The position numbers and the translations under genes are program-made. DNA of 64,000 nucleotides from Streptomyces sp. NBC_01237 (GTDB taxonomy: Bacteria > Actinomycetota > Actinomycetes > Streptomycetales > Streptomycetaceae), in the NCBI RefSeq assembly GCF_035917275.1, contig NZ_CP108508.1, forward strand, positions 5,642,001 to 5,706,000. Direction: 5' to 3'. Each line of letters opens with the position of its first letter. Positions within the stretch are counted from its first letter, which is position 1. The notes under the pieces were generated by a model. That model did not search any database and had not been told where the DNA came from. It saw nothing but the letters and a program-made list of their open reading frames with translations. Below, piece by piece: positions 44,444-54,145 of the stretch.

Positions 44444-44625
44444 GAACGGGTGAAATCGGTGCGGTGCGGGCCGCGGCGGAATACTGCAAATACGGGAGAT
44501 GTCACGTGCGACGCACCCGTACCGGGCAACCGGGGACGTGAGCTAGGGCACATCTGCCGTATCGTTGAGGCGATCCAGCGACAGATCGGCAGGGCAGTGC
44601 GCAGGGAACGGGCAGGAGGCGGCTG

Positions 44626-45825
44626 GTGACCGTCGACGACACGACCTCCGGCGAGGGCGCGGAGCCCCCTTCGGAACCCTCGGTCCACGCCACACCGCAT
44701 CACGAGGTCGATCACACGGTGGAACCGACCGACGACCCCCTCGCGATCCGGCTCGAACAGCTGATCCTCGGGGCCGACCGCCGCTACACCCCCTTCCAGG
44801 CGGCCCGCACCGCCGGGGTCTCCATGGACCTGGCGTCCCGGTTCTGGCGGGCCATGGGCTTCGCCGACATCGGGCAGGCCAGGGCGCTCACCGAGGCCGA
44901 TGTGCTGGCGCTGCGCCGGCTCGCCGGTCTGGTGGAGGCGGGGCTGCTGAGCGAGCCGATGGCGATCCAGGTGGCCCGGTCGACCGGGCAGACCACCGCC
45001 CGGCTGGCGGAGTGGCAGATCGATTCGTTCCTGGAGGGGCTGACCGAGCCGCCCGAGCCGGGGATGACCCGTACCGAGGTCACGTATCCGCTGATCGAGC
45101 TGCTGCTGCCGGAGCTGGAGGAGTTCCTGGTCTATGTGTGGCGGCGTCAGCTCGCCGCGGCCACCGGCCGGGTCGTGCAGGCGGCCGACGACGACGAGAT
45201 GGTCGACCGGCGGCTCGCCGTCGGCTTCGCCGACCTGGTGGGCTTCACCCGGCTGACCCGGCGGCTGGAGGAGGAGGAGCTCGGCGAACTCGTCGAGGCG
45301 TTCGAGACCACCTCCGCCGACCTGGTCGCGGCCCACGGCGGGCGGCTCATCAAGACCCTGGGCGACGAGGTGCTGTTCGCCGCCGACGACGCGGGCACGG
45401 CGGCCGAGATAGCGCTGCGGCTGATCGAGGCCATGGCGCAGGACGAGACGATGCCGGCGCTGCGGGTCGGCATCGCGTTCGGCACGGTCACCACCCGGAT
45501 GGGCGATGTCTTCGGTACGACGGTGAACCTGGCCAGCCGGCTCACCTCGATAGCCCCGAAGGACGCCGTGCTGGTCGACGGGGCCTTCGCCAAGGAGCTG
45601 ACCCGCACCGGTGACGCGCCCGCGTCCGAGGCGCAGGCCGCCGAGGAGGTCGCGGCCCACGCCGAGCGGGCCCGGCTCGCCGAGAAGGAGGGCCGGGTGG
45701 TCGAGGACGCCCCGCCCCTGCCCACGTACCGCTTCGGACTCCAGCCGATGTGGCAGCGCCCGGTGCGCGGACTCGGGGTCGTGGAGCCCTGGCTGCTGGC
45801 CCGGCGGGGCAAGACCGGGAGCTGA
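44626..45825 (+). CDS. cya: class III adenylate cyclase
   Basis: 399 residues. The N-terminal ~190 residues include a helical regulatory region with [16 protein letters not shown], as in actinobacterial pH- or stress-responsive cyclases. The catalytic domain (about 195-340) has metal Asp in [12 protein letters not shown], second Asp in [11 protein letters not shown], and the transition-state Asn/Arg in [11 protein letters not shown] charged C-terminal tail follows. No membrane segment, so it is cytoplasmic. Position next to birA and the carboxylase genes matches the single cyclase gene of S. coelicolor, which affects germination and secondary metabolism. GTG start with GGAGG upstream. Confidence 0.9.
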   Translation: MTVDDTTSGEGAEPPSEPSVHATPHHEVDHTVEPTDDPLAIRLEQLILGADRRYTPFQAARTAGVSMDLASRFWRAMGFADIGQARALTEADVLALRRLAGLVEAGLLSEPMAIQVARSTGQTTARLAEWQIDSFLEGLTEPPEPGMTRTEVTYPLIELLLPELEEFLVYVWRRQLAAATGRVVQAADDDEMVDRRLAVGFADLVGFTRLTRRLEEEELGELVEAFETTSADLVAAHGGRLIKTLGDEVLFAADDAGTAAEIALRLIEAMAQDETMPALRVGIAFGTVTTRMGDVFGTTVNLASRLTSIAPKDAVLVDGAFAKELTRTGDAPASEAQAAEEVAAHAERARLAEKEGRVVEDAPPLPTYRFGLQPMWQRPVRGLGVVEPWLLARRGKTGS

Positions 45826-45954
45826 CGCGTTCCCGCGCCGGGCGGTGTTCCGGCGCGGCCCTGTGCGCTGCCGGGCGCCGCGAGCGTCCTTACGGTGTCG
45901 GCCGGTCCTGTCTAGGATCCCTCGGTAACGCTCGTTAACCGGAGGGGTGCAGTC

Positions 45955-46767
45955 ATGACCGTCACGTCGGAGCAGCGGTTCGGGGAGTTCGTCGTCGTAC
46001 GGCGGCACGAGGGCCAGGAGCACGTCGCCGAGCTGGTGCTCGACCGGCCCAGGGCCATGAACGCGGTGTCCACGGAGATGGCCCGCTCCCTCGGGGCCGC
46101 CTGCGAGGCGCTGGGCGCCGACCGGGATGTACGCGTCACCGTCCTCACCTCCAGTCATGACCGGGCCTTCTGTGTGGGCGCGGACCTCAAGGAGCGGAAC
46201 TCCTTCACCGATGCCGAGCTGATGCGGCAGCGGCCCACCGCGCGGGCCGCGTACACCGGGGTGCTCGAACTGCCGATGCCGACGATCGCCGCCGTGCACG
46301 GCTTCGCGCTCGGCGGTGGCTTCGAACTCGCCCTGGCCTGCGATCTGATCGTGGCCGACGGCACCGCCGTGGTGGGCCTGCCCGAGGTGTCGGTCGGAGT
46401 GATCCCGGGCGGCGGCGGTACGCAGCTGCTGCCCCGCCGGGTCGGTGCGGCGCGCGCCGCGGAGCTGGTCTTCACCGCGCGCCGGGTGGAGGCGGCCGAG
46501 GCCCGCGAGCTGGGGCTGGTCGACGAACTGGTCGACGCGGGCCGGGACCGGGAGGAGGCGCTGGCGCTCGGCGGCCGGATCGCGGCCAACTCCCCGGTCG
46601 GGCTGCGCGCGGCCAAGCGGGCGCTGCGGCTGGGACACGGGCTGGATCTGCGGACGGGTCTGGAGGTCGAGGACTCGGCCTGGCGGTCGGTGGCCTTCTC
46701 CGGGGACCGGGTGGAGGGGGTGGCCGCCTTCAACGAGAAGCGCCGCCCGAACTGGCCCGGGGAGTGA
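45955..46767 (+). CDS. enoyl-CoA hydratase/isomerase family protein
   Basis: 270 residues, crotonase fold. [24 protein letters not shown] in the CoA-binding loop, oxyanion-hole Gly in [20 protein letters not shown], and the second Glu region [19 protein letters not shown] with the Glu at GLPE. Both catalytic acids expected for a hydratase seem present (PEVSVG; less certain for the FELALACD one). The exact substrate cannot be read from sequence; short enoyl-CoAs of fatty or amino acid breakdown are likely. Confidence 0.88.
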   Translation: MTVTSEQRFGEFVVVRRHEGQEHVAELVLDRPRAMNAVSTEMARSLGAACEALGADRDVRVTVLTSSHDRAFCVGADLKERNSFTDAELMRQRPTARAAYTGVLELPMPTIAAVHGFALGGGFELALACDLIVADGTAVVGLPEVSVGVIPGGGGTQLLPRRVGAARAAELVFTARRVEAAEARELGLVDELVDAGRDREEALALGGRIAANSPVGLRAAKRALRLGHGLDLRTGLEVEDSAWRSVAFSGDRVEGVAAFNEKRRPNWPGE

Positions 46768-46871
46768 CGAGGTGACGTTCCGTGATCGATGGTGACGTCA
46801 GGTGAGGCGCGCTGAAGATTGTTAAGCCCTCAAGATGATCAAAATGGAACAAATCTACATAAGCTGTGCAA

Positions 46872-48026
46872 ATGGGTGGTGACGATGCGCGCCTGAGGGC
46901 CGTGGTTTCGCTGGCGCAGACGATGGCGGCTGCCTACACCCCGCGCGAATCGTGGCGGGCTGCGGCGTTGGGGGCCTGCGAGGCGCTGGGCGGCGGCTTC
47001 GCCGCGCTCTCCGTGTGGGAGCGCGACCGGGGCAGGCTGAGGGTGCTGGTGAACGCGGGGCGGCGCGACGAGGCGGAGGAGGAGTTCCCCGAGCGCGAGG
47101 TGTACCCGGTGCACCAGTTCCCGGAGATCACCGAGTTCCTGCACGAGCGGTGGGCGGGCGGCGGTGAGCCCGACGCGTGGGTGGAGACCGCCGACGGCCT
47201 GCCGGGCGCGGGCGGCCCGGCCCGCGGCGCCCGCCCGTACTGCCATCAGCGGGTCGCGGCCCTGCGGCGGCGCGGGCGCGGCTGCTGTGTGGTCGCGCCG
47301 ATCGTGCTGCACGGGCGGGCCTGGGGCGAGCTGTATGTGGCGCGCCAGGCGGGGGAGCCGGTGTTCGACCGGGACGACGCGAACTTCGCGACCGTGCTGG
47401 CCGCCGTCGTCGCGGCCGGGATCGCCCAGACGGAGCGCCTGGAGGAGGTCCGCAAGCTCGCCTTCAGCGACCCGCTGACCGGGCTCGCCAACCGTCGCGC
47501 CGTCGACATCCGGCTCGACGAGGCGCTGGAGCGCCACCGCACGGAGGGTGCCGTCGTCAGCCTGGTGGTCTGCGATCTGAACGGCCTCAAGGCGGTCAAC
47601 GACACGCATGGCCATGCCGTCGGCGATCGTCTGCTGGAACGTTTCGGCTCGGTGCTGTCCCTGTGCGGGGCGATGCTGCCGGACGCCCTCGCGGCCCGGC
47701 TCGGCGGCGATGAGTTCTGCCTGCTCGTCGTGGGGCCCGGCGCGGACGACGTGGTCCGGGTCGCCACGGAGCTGTGCGAGCGCGCGGATGTGCTCGAACT
47801 CGGCGACGGGGTGGCCTGCGGGGTCGCGTCGACCGGTGACCCGATCGGTCCGGTGCGCTCGGCCCGCCGCCTGTTCCGGCTGGCGGACGCGGCGCAGTAC
47901 CGGGCCAAGGCGGCACGCTCGGTGGGGCCGGTGGTGGCCGGGCGTGACGGCGAGGTGATCCGGCTGGCCGACTCGCCGCCGAAGGCCGCCCACGACCGGC
48001 GCAGGCTGCGCGGTCAGCGCCCCTGA
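46872..48026 (+). CDS. diguanylate cyclase with N-terminal GAF domain
   Basis: About 384 residues. Residues 10-185 have the size and pattern of a GAF sensor domain (VVAPIVLHGRAWGELYVAR). The GGDEF domain (200-370) starts with DPLTGLANRRAVD, has VVCDLNGLKAVNDTHGHAVGD and an intact GGDEF at about 277-281, so it should make cyclic di-GMP. No EAL domain. No membrane segments. In S. coelicolor the protein at this place beside hutH is, as I recall, CdgE. GTG at 46866 is an alternative start. The 60 nt before it are unusually AT-rich, fitting a promoter. Confidence 0.88.
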   Translation: MGGDDARLRAVVSLAQTMAAAYTPRESWRAAALGACEALGGGFAALSVWERDRGRLRVLVNAGRRDEAEEEFPEREVYPVHQFPEITEFLHERWAGGGEPDAWVETADGLPGAGGPARGARPYCHQRVAALRRRGRGCCVVAPIVLHGRAWGELYVARQAGEPVFDRDDANFATVLAAVVAAGIAQTERLEEVRKLAFSDPLTGLANRRAVDIRLDEALERHRTEGAVVSLVVCDLNGLKAVNDTHGHAVGDRLLERFGSVLSLCGAMLPDALAARLGGDEFCLLVVGPGADDVVRVATELCERADVLELGDGVACGVASTGDPIGPVRSARRLFRLADAAQYRAKAARSVGPVVAGRDGEVIRLADSPPKAAHDRRRLRGQRP

Positions 48027-48117
48027 CCGGCTCCGGGCCGCGACGGGCGGTAAGGGGTCAACCGGGCAACCACTAGTGACATGTGGGCTTTCAGTCCGTA
48101 CGCTTCTGAATATGGAT

Positions 48118-49662
48118 ATGCATACAGTCGTGGTGGGGACGTCCGGTACCACCGCCGAGGACGTCATCGCCGTGGCCCGCGGGGGCGCCCGGGTCGAGCT
48201 CTCCGCAGCCGCCGTGGAAGCCCTGGCCGCCGCCCGCCGGATCGTGGACGCGCTCGCCGCGAAGCCCGAGCCGGTCTACGGCGTCTCCACCGGCTTCGGC
48301 GCCCTCGCCAGCCGCCACATCAGCCCCGAACTGCGCGCCCAGCTCCAGCGCAACATCGTCCGCTCGCACGCCGCGGGCATGGGCCCCCGCGTCGAGCGCG
48401 AGGTCGTCCGCGCCCTGATGTTCCTCCGGCTGAAGACGGTCGCCTCCGGCCACACCGGCGTACGCCCAGAGGTCGCGCAGACCATGGCCGACGTGCTCAA
48501 CGCGGGCATCACACCCGTCGTGCACGAGTACGGCTCGCTCGGCTGCTCCGGCGACCTGGCCCCGCTCTCGCACTGCGCCCTGACACTGATGGGCGAGGGC
48601 GACGCGGAAGGCCCCGACGGCATCGTGCGCCCCGCGGGTGAACTGCTGGCCGCCCACGGCATCGCACCGGTCGAACTGCGCGAGAAGGAGGGCCTCGCCC
48701 TCCTCAACGGAACCGACGGCATGCTCGGCATGCTCGTCATGGCCCTCGCCGACCTGAAGAACCTCTACACCTCGGCCGACATCACCGCCGCCCTCTCGCT
48801 GGAGGCGCTGCTCGGCACCGACAAGGTCCTCGCCCCGGAACTGCACGCCATCCGCCCGCACCCGGGCCAGGGCGCCAGCGCCGACAACATGCTGCGGGTG
48901 CTGGCGGGTTCGGGCCTCACCGGTCACCATCAGGACGACGCGCCCCGCGTCCAGGACGCCTACTCCGTGCGCTGCGCCCCGCAGGTCAACGGCGCGGGCC
49001 GGGACACCCTCGCGTACGCGGCCGTGGTCGCCGGCCGTGAACTGGCCTCCGCCGTCGACAACCCGGTAGTGCTCCCCGACGGCCGGGTGGAGTCCAACGG
49101 CAACTTCCACGGCGCCCCCGTCGCGTACGTCCTCGACTTCCTCGCCATCGTCGCCGCCGACCTCGGCTCGATCGCCGAGCGCCGCACCGACCGGCTCCTG
49201 GACAAGAACCGTTCGCACGGGCTGCCGCCGTTCCTCGCCGACGACCCCGGGGTGGACTCGGGGCTGATGATCGCCCAGTACACCCAGGCGGCCCTGGTCA
49301 GTGAGATGAAGCGGCTCGCGGTCCCCGCGTCCGCCGACTCGATCCCGTCCTCCGCGATGCAGGAGGACCACGTCTCCATGGGCTGGTCGGCGGCGCGCAA
49401 GCTCCGTACGGCCGTCGACAACCTCGCCCGGATCGTCGCCGTCGAGCTGTACGCGGCGACCCGCGCCGTCGAGCTGCGCGCCGCCGGAGGTCTCACCCCG
49501 GCCCCCGCCTCGCAGGCCGCCATCGCCGCGCTGCGCGCCGCCGGGGTCCAGGGGCCCGGCCCGGACCGCTACCTCTCCCCGGACCTGGCCGCCGCCGACG
49601 CCTTCGTACGCGAGGGGAAGCTGGTGCAGGCCGTGGAACCGGTCACCGGGCCGCTGGCCTGA
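48118..49662 (+). CDS. hutH: histidine ammonia-lyase
   Basis: 514 residues. Converts histidine to urocanate, the first step of histidine use. The MIO cofactor forms from residues 143-145 in EYGSLGCSGDLAPLSH; here the tripeptide is Cys-Ser-Gly instead of the common Ala-Ser-Gly, as also in other Streptomyces HutH sequences I remember. Active-site YGVSTGFGAL, NGTDGMLG, QDAYSVRC and NGNFHG are in place. The ATG at 48118 agrees with the S. coelicolor N-terminus; ATG 48112 is two codons upstream. A strong terminator follows. Confidence 0.94.
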   Translation: MHTVVVGTSGTTAEDVIAVARGGARVELSAAAVEALAAARRIVDALAAKPEPVYGVSTGFGALASRHISPELRAQLQRNIVRSHAAGMGPRVEREVVRALMFLRLKTVASGHTGVRPEVAQTMADVLNAGITPVVHEYGSLGCSGDLAPLSHCALTLMGEGDAEGPDGIVRPAGELLAAHGIAPVELREKEGLALLNGTDGMLGMLVMALADLKNLYTSADITAALSLEALLGTDKVLAPELHAIRPHPGQGASADNMLRVLAGSGLTGHHQDDAPRVQDAYSVRCAPQVNGAGRDTLAYAAVVAGRELASAVDNPVVLPDGRVESNGNFHGAPVAYVLDFLAIVAADLGSIAERRTDRLLDKNRSHGLPPFLADDPGVDSGLMIAQYTQAALVSEMKRLAVPASADSIPSSAMQEDHVSMGWSAARKLRTAVDNLARIVAVELYAATRAVELRAAGGLTPAPASQAAIAALRAAGVQGPGPDRYLSPDLAAADAFVREGKLVQAVEPVTGPLA

Positions 49663-49714
49663 GCCGGCGCGCGTACGGCCACCGTCGTACGCCGTCGTAC
49701 ACGTCGCCGTACCC

Positions 49715-49764
49715 ACGGAGGAGAGGGCTGCCGCACCGGACAGTGCGGCAGCCCTCTCCTCCGT
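49715..49764. terminator. bidirectional terminator after hutH
   Basis: 22-bp perfect stem (arms 49715-49736 and 49743-49764, starting ACGGAGGAGAGGGCTGCC) with a 6-nt loop, serving hutH and the convergent LAxTG gene. Confidence 0.9.
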
Positions 49765-49774
49765 GCGGGTGCCC

Positions 49775-50083
49775 TCAGAGCGCCGGGCGTACCGTGCCGC
49801 GGCGCACCGAGTAGGTGACGAAGCCCGCGCCGATGCCCAGCAGTGCCGTACCGCCGATCAGGTACGGCGTGGTGTCGACCCCCGTGCCGGTGTCGGCGAG
49901 GGTCTCGCCGGAGCTGTCGTCCCCGGCGGTCGCGGGCTGTGCCGCCAGGTGTGCGGATCCGTTCGCCCCGGTCTGCCGCGCCGTCCCGTCGACGGTCGCG
50001 TTGGCCGAGGGGACGAACCAGAGAGCGCCGAGCAGGGTCCCTGCGGCGGTGGTGGTCAGCAGTGTGCGACGAGCGACGGACAC
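49775..50083 (-). CDS. small LAxTG cell-wall-anchored protein
   Basis: 102 residues. Signal peptide (1-30, ending SANA), a short polar Thr/Gly/Ala-rich mature part of ~35 residues, then TLADTGTGVDTTP, a hydrophobic segment (about 76-93) and SVRRG: a complete LAxTG sorting signal for class E sortases. The mature domain is too short to have an enzymatic fold; a linker or surface-modifying role is likely. No sortase gene is adjacent. Confidence 0.8.
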   Translation of the reverse strand: MSVARRTLLTTTAAGTLLGALWFVPSANATVDGTARQTGANGSAHLAAQPATAGDDSSGETLADTGTGVDTTPYLIGGTALLGIGAGFVTYSVRRGTVRPAL

Positions 50084-50191
50084 AGAATCGATCCCCTTGC
50101 GACAACCATGAGTTAGCCCCGTGGGCCGATGCTAAGCAAAGCAGCGGGTCGTAGGAAAGTCGCGGACGGAAGGAGCCTTACGCTCCGGCTT

Positions 50192-50653
50192 ATGAGCACT
50201 TCAGAGACATCCAGATTTGTTCGTCTTCGTGTGGAGATGGTGCTGGAGATCACCGACCCCGACGCCCTGACCGGTACCGCCCTCGAAAGCATCGCCGCCG
50301 AGTACGGGGAGCCCGTCGCCGGGATCACCGAGGGGGACACCGCCGAGGAACGCCTCCGTGCCGAGGCCACCGTCCGGACCGACCCGGCGGAGGCCCTCGC
50401 CTCGCTGGTGGACCCGTTCGACCTGGTCAGCGAGGTGCCGGGGATCGAACTCGCCCAGGCGTCCTGGAGCAGCGAGACCGTCGACTACGACCCCGACGCG
50501 GAGGGCTGGGACGACGACGAGGACGAGGACTACCTCGGCGAGGACATCCTCTACGAGCACGAGCCGGAGGAGGACGGCGACGACGCTGGCGGCGAGGTCG
50601 CGCACAATGGGAAGGAAGAAGACGAGAGAAGCGGCGCGGTACGGCAGGGCTGA
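50192..50653 (+). CDS. acidic protein of unknown function
   Basis: 153 residues. A folded-looking N-terminal part (VRLRVEMVLEITDPDALTGT, IAAEYGEPV ... AEALASLVDPFDLVSEVPGI) and a strongly acidic C-terminal third (DDDEDEDYLGEDI, EPEEDGDD). No signal peptide or membrane segment. Family not recognised. The ATG at 50192 was chosen as start of the conserved-looking segment; the only clear AAGGAG is 16 nt upstream, which is far, so another start is possible. It is divergent from the LAxTG gene. Confidence 0.65.
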   Translation: MSTSETSRFVRLRVEMVLEITDPDALTGTALESIAAEYGEPVAGITEGDTAEERLRAEATVRTDPAEALASLVDPFDLVSEVPGIELAQASWSSETVDYDPDAEGWDDDEDEDYLGEDILYEHEPEEDGDDAGGEVAHNGKEEDERSGAVRQG

Positions 50654-50666
50654 CGTGTGAGGACAC

Positions 50667-50700
50667 CGGCCCCGGCCCGCTCACCCGCGGACCGGGGCCG
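50667..50700 (+). terminator. hairpin after the acidic protein gene
   Basis: 9-bp stem CGGCCCCGG / CCGGGGCCG, flanked by GGACAC and GTGTCC that can extend it. Confidence 0.65.
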
Positions 50701-50888
50701 CGCTGTGTCCACGGCCGGACAAGCACAGACGGGCCGGGAACCACCGCTGCCACCGCCGCGTCGATGAGTGGTGTTCCCCACATCTGTGATGGATGAGGAA
50801 CCGAGCACCCGTTCCGGGTGTTCTTGGAACATTGACGGGTAATCGCCGTCCGGCGGACCCGTTCGGGGATTTTGGGGAATCGGCAACG

Positions 50889-52151
50889 ATGGAGAAGCGT
50901 GTGATGACGGACAGCAAGCGGCGCAGGGGCCTCGCGGCCGCGTCCGTACTGCTCGGTGGCGTGCTGGTGCTTTCGGCCTGTAGCGACGGCGACAAGGACG
51001 CGAGCGCCGACAGCTCGAAGACGTCGCAGGCGCAGGAGGTGGACAAGGCGGCCGCCGAGGACGCCTCCGAGGCGCAGATAGCGATCAAGCCGAAGAACGG
51101 CGCCACCAACGCCAGCATCAACAACGACGCCAAGGTCACCGTCACCAAGGGCAAGCTGACCGAGGTCACCATGACCACCGCGGCCGGCGACACCGTCAAG
51201 GGCGCCCTGTCGGCCGACGGCACGAGCTGGGAGCCGGCCGGTCAGCTGGAGCGCTCCACCACGTACAAGATCAACGCGACGGCGAAGGACTCGAAGGGCC
51301 GCGAGGCGCACGAGAACAGCTCCTTCACCACCGTGTCGCCCGCCAACAGCTTCATCGGGAACTTCACCCCCGAGGACGGCTCCACCGTCGGCGTCGGCAT
51401 GCCGGTCTCGATCAACTTCAACAAGGCGATCACGGACAAGAAGGCCGTCCAGGACGGCATCACCGTGACGTCGAGCAGCGGCCAGCAGGTCGCCGGCCAC
51501 TGGTTCAACTCGCAGCGCCTGGACCTGCGCCCCGAGGACTACTGGCAGGGCGGCTCCACCGTCACGCTGAAGCTGGCGCTGGACGGTGTCGAGGGCGCGG
51601 ACGGCGTCTTCGGCGTCCAGCAGAAGACCGTCACCTTCAAGATCGGCCGCAACCAGGTCTCGACCGTCGACGCCCAGACCAAGACCATGACGGTCACCCA
51701 GGACGGCAAGACGATCAAGACCATCCCGATCTCCGCCGGTTCGCCCGACAACCCGACGTACAACGGTCGGATGGTGATCTCCGAGAAGTACAAGGAGACC
51801 CGGATGAACGGTGCGACCGTCGGCTTCACCGACGACGACGGCAAGGGCGAGTACGACATCAAGGACGTCCCGCACGCCATGCGGCTGTCGACCTCGGGCA
51901 CCTTCATCCACGGCAACTACTGGGGCAAGGGCATCTTCGGCACGGCCAACACCAGCCACGGCTGCGTGGGCCTCGCCGATGTGAAGGGCGCGGGCGACCC
52001 CGGCCAGCCCGCCGCCTGGTTCTACAACAACTCGCTCATCGGTGACGTGGTCGTCGTCAAGAACTCCCCGGACAAGACGATCACCCCGGACAACGGCCTC
52101 AACGGCTGGAACATGAGCTGGGCCGAGTGGACGGCGGGCTCCGCCGGCTGA
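50889..52151 (+). CDS. lipoprotein L,D-transpeptidase with Ig-like domains
   Basis: 420 residues. Lipobox VLSAC near residue 32 anchors it outside the membrane. Two Ig-like beta domains follow (about 60-160 and 160-260; TPEDGSTVGVGMPVSINFNK), then the YkuD catalytic domain (about 265-400) with HGNYWGKG and the classical SHGCVGL; Cys is the nucleophile. This is the LdtMt2-like layout that makes 3-3 peptidoglycan cross-links. It differs from the other transpeptidase in the window (2289-3005), which has SGGC and no lipobox. ATG at 50889 follows GGGGAA; ATG 50904 is an alternative. Confidence 0.9.
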   Translation: MEKRVMTDSKRRRGLAAASVLLGGVLVLSACSDGDKDASADSSKTSQAQEVDKAAAEDASEAQIAIKPKNGATNASINNDAKVTVTKGKLTEVTMTTAAGDTVKGALSADGTSWEPAGQLERSTTYKINATAKDSKGREAHENSSFTTVSPANSFIGNFTPEDGSTVGVGMPVSINFNKAITDKKAVQDGITVTSSSGQQVAGHWFNSQRLDLRPEDYWQGGSTVTLKLALDGVEGADGVFGVQQKTVTFKIGRNQVSTVDAQTKTMTVTQDGKTIKTIPISAGSPDNPTYNGRMVISEKYKETRMNGATVGFTDDDGKGEYDIKDVPHAMRLSTSGTFIHGNYWGKGIFGTANTSHGCVGLADVKGAGDPGQPAAWFYNNSLIGDVVVVKNSPDKTITPDNGLNGWNMSWAEWTAGSAG

Positions 52152-52453
52152 CGCGCTCCCGCTCCTTCCCGATCCCCGTACGAAGGCGGCGGCACCCGGA
52201 TCCCCACGGATCCGGGTGCCGCCGCCTTCGGCGTTTCCGGTCGTACGCCGCCTTCGGCGGACCCGGGCGTGCCCCGGCCTCCTGCGGGCGGATCCGCGCA
52301 ACCCCGGTGTGTCCATGCGTACCCCGGCGTACGGAGGGCGTATCTGCGCGTGCTCCGGCGTACCGCGGGCGGATGCCTGCGCACCCCGGCGTTCTCATCC
52401 CGCTCTCATCGCGGCCTTATCTCCCCATCACGCCCGCTCCATAGCTTCACGCC
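52152..52453. other. 302-nt intergenic region: terminator plus imperfect repeats
   Basis: Starts with the strong hairpin at 52184-52229. Beyond it are imperfect repeats built on CCCCGGCGTAC, GCGGGCGGATSC and TGCGCR units (about 52260-52400) and no credible gene. The right end (CTTATCTCCCCATCACGCC) may belong to the promoter of the ABC permease. Confidence 0.5.
52184..52229 (+). terminator. strong terminator after the lipoprotein transpeptidase
   Basis: 21-bp perfect stem (AAGGCGGCGGCACCCGGATC-C and its complement), 4-nt loop CCAC. Confidence 0.9.
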
Positions 52454-53929
52454 ATGTTCTTCACCTACCTCCGGCGTGAGCTGCGCCGCCGCAGAAAGGC
52501 GGCGCTCGTCGTCGCCTCCGGGCTCGCCCTGGGCATTGCGCTGGTCATCGTCGTCAGCTCGGTCTCCTCCGGCATGACCAAGGCGCAGGACAAGGTCCTG
52601 CGGTCGCTGTACGGGCTCGGCACGGACATGACCGTGACCAAGGCCGCCGCCGCTCCGGGCTCGGCCTCCGAGCGCCCCCGGTTCGAGTTCGATGCCAAGG
52701 ACAGCGACGACGACACGACCCAGAGCACCGACCGGGTGATGGTGCAGGGCTTCCGGACGCTCGCCGCCGGCACGGTCGGCGAGGTCGGCGAGCAGGAAGG
52801 GGTGGCGGACTCCGTCGGCGGGCTGAGCCTGGTCGTGATGAAGGTCGACGGACAGTTCAGGCGCGGTGAGTTCAAGCAGTCCGACGGAGCGGGAGCGGAC
52901 CGGGAGGGCCGGACGGGTCCCGGCGGCGGCCAGGGCGGCGGCGGGATGCCGCAGGGCGAGGTCCGGGGCGGCGGCGCCTCCTTCGACGTCAACTCCTTCA
53001 CCGTGTACGGCACCGATGTCACCCGGCGGGACCTCGGCCCGCTGACCTCCTCCACCATCACCGCGGGCCGCACCTTCAAGGCCACCGAGACCGACGCCGA
53101 CGTCGCGGTCGTCGACGCCTCGTACGCCAAGGAGAAGAAGCTCGCGGTCGACAGGACCGTGAAGATATCCGGCACCACGTACAGGATCGTCGGGATCTCC
53201 ACGGCCGACAGCGGTGACGCGGCGGCCAACGTCTACCTCCCGCTGAAGCAGGCGCAGACCCTCGCCGACTCCAAGAACAAGATCACCACGGTCTATGTCA
53301 AGGCCACCGGCTCGCAGGCGATCGACAGCGTCAAGTCCACCATCCAGAAGAACATCCCGGGCACCACCGTCACCACCTCCGCAGACCTCGCCGACACCGT
53401 CTCCGGCTCCCTGTCCACCGCCTCCGACCTGGCCTCCAGCGTCGGCAAGTGGCTCTCCGTCGCCGTACTCGTCGCCGCCTTCCTGGTGGCCGGACTGCTC
53501 ACCTCCGCCGCCGTCAGCCGTCGCGTACGGGAGTTCGGCACGCTCAAGGCGCTCGGCTGGAAGAGCGGCCGGGTCACCCGCCAGGTCGTCGGCGAGGCCC
53601 TCGTCAACGGGCTCATCGGCGGCGTCCTCGGCATAGCCGTCGGGCTCGGCGGCGCCTACCTGGTGACCGCCGTCAGTCCCACCCTCACCGCGCAGCTCGG
53701 CGCCACCGGGGGCGGGGGCGGCGGCCGGATGGGCGGCGCGCTCGTCGGAGGACCCGGCGGCCAGGGCGCGGCCAAGACCCTCGACATCGCCCTGACCGCA
53801 CCCGTCTCCCTCACCACCATCGTCACCGCCGTCGGGCTGGCCGTCGCGGGCGGACTGATCGCGGGCGCCTTCGGTGGCTGGCGCGCCTCGCGGCTGCGCC
53901 CGGCCGACGCCCTGCGCCGCGTCGAGTAG
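52454..53929 (+). CDS. MacB/FtsX-type ABC transporter permease
   Basis: 491 residues. One membrane segment near the N-terminus (about 20-42), a ~270-residue extracellular domain with a Gly-rich insert (about 150-180), then three membrane segments at the C-terminus (about 330-352, 385-412, 455-480). The FtsX core is clear: VSRRVREFGTLKALGWKSGRVTRQVVGEALVNGLIGG and the final ASRLRPADALRRVE. Works with the ATPase at 54146 to export or extract a lipid or peptide; the substrate is not predictable. Confidence 0.88.
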   Translation: MFFTYLRRELRRRRKAALVVASGLALGIALVIVVSSVSSGMTKAQDKVLRSLYGLGTDMTVTKAAAAPGSASERPRFEFDAKDSDDDTTQSTDRVMVQGFRTLAAGTVGEVGEQEGVADSVGGLSLVVMKVDGQFRRGEFKQSDGAGADREGRTGPGGGQGGGGMPQGEVRGGGASFDVNSFTVYGTDVTRRDLGPLTSSTITAGRTFKATETDADVAVVDASYAKEKKLAVDRTVKISGTTYRIVGISTADSGDAAANVYLPLKQAQTLADSKNKITTVYVKATGSQAIDSVKSTIQKNIPGTTVTTSADLADTVSGSLSTASDLASSVGKWLSVAVLVAAFLVAGLLTSAAVSRRVREFGTLKALGWKSGRVTRQVVGEALVNGLIGGVLGIAVGLGGAYLVTAVSPTLTAQLGATGGGGGGRMGGALVGGPGGQGAAKTLDIALTAPVSLTTIVTAVGLAVAGGLIAGAFGGWRASRLRPADALRRVE

Positions 53930-54005
53930 CGGCACCGCGTCGAGCGGTCCGCCGATTCGAACAGAGCCCCGCGCCGGACGTGCCCCTTCCGCCCCCGGTC
54001 GGCCG

Positions 54006-54103
54006 GTACGAACAGCGCCGACCGTCCAGCGGTGTGCCAGTACGAACAGCGCCGACCGTTCAACGGTGTGCCAGTACGAACAGCTCCGCCGTCCAGCAGT
54101 GCC
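54006..54103 (+). repeat. 34-bp tandem repeat between the ABC permease and ATPase genes
   Basis: Copies at 54006-54039 and 54040-54073 differ at two positions (GTACGAACAGCGCCGACCGT...), with a third, shortened copy to about 54103. The length is not a multiple of three and no frame makes sense across it. Confidence 0.78.
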
Positions 54104-54145
54104 GCTCCCGACCTCACCCTCCGTACGTACAGCAGGAGTCCACAC

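Noticed and set aside
41761..46638. One continuous minus frame running upstream of the carboxylase beta subunit through birA, cya and part of the hydratase gene
   Set aside because: Only the part up to 43350 is the carboxylase; the upstream extension is shadow sequence over three real + strand genes.
54006..54103. Tandem 34-bp repeat considered as a CRISPR array
   Set aside because: Copies are directly adjacent without unique spacers and there are no cas genes.
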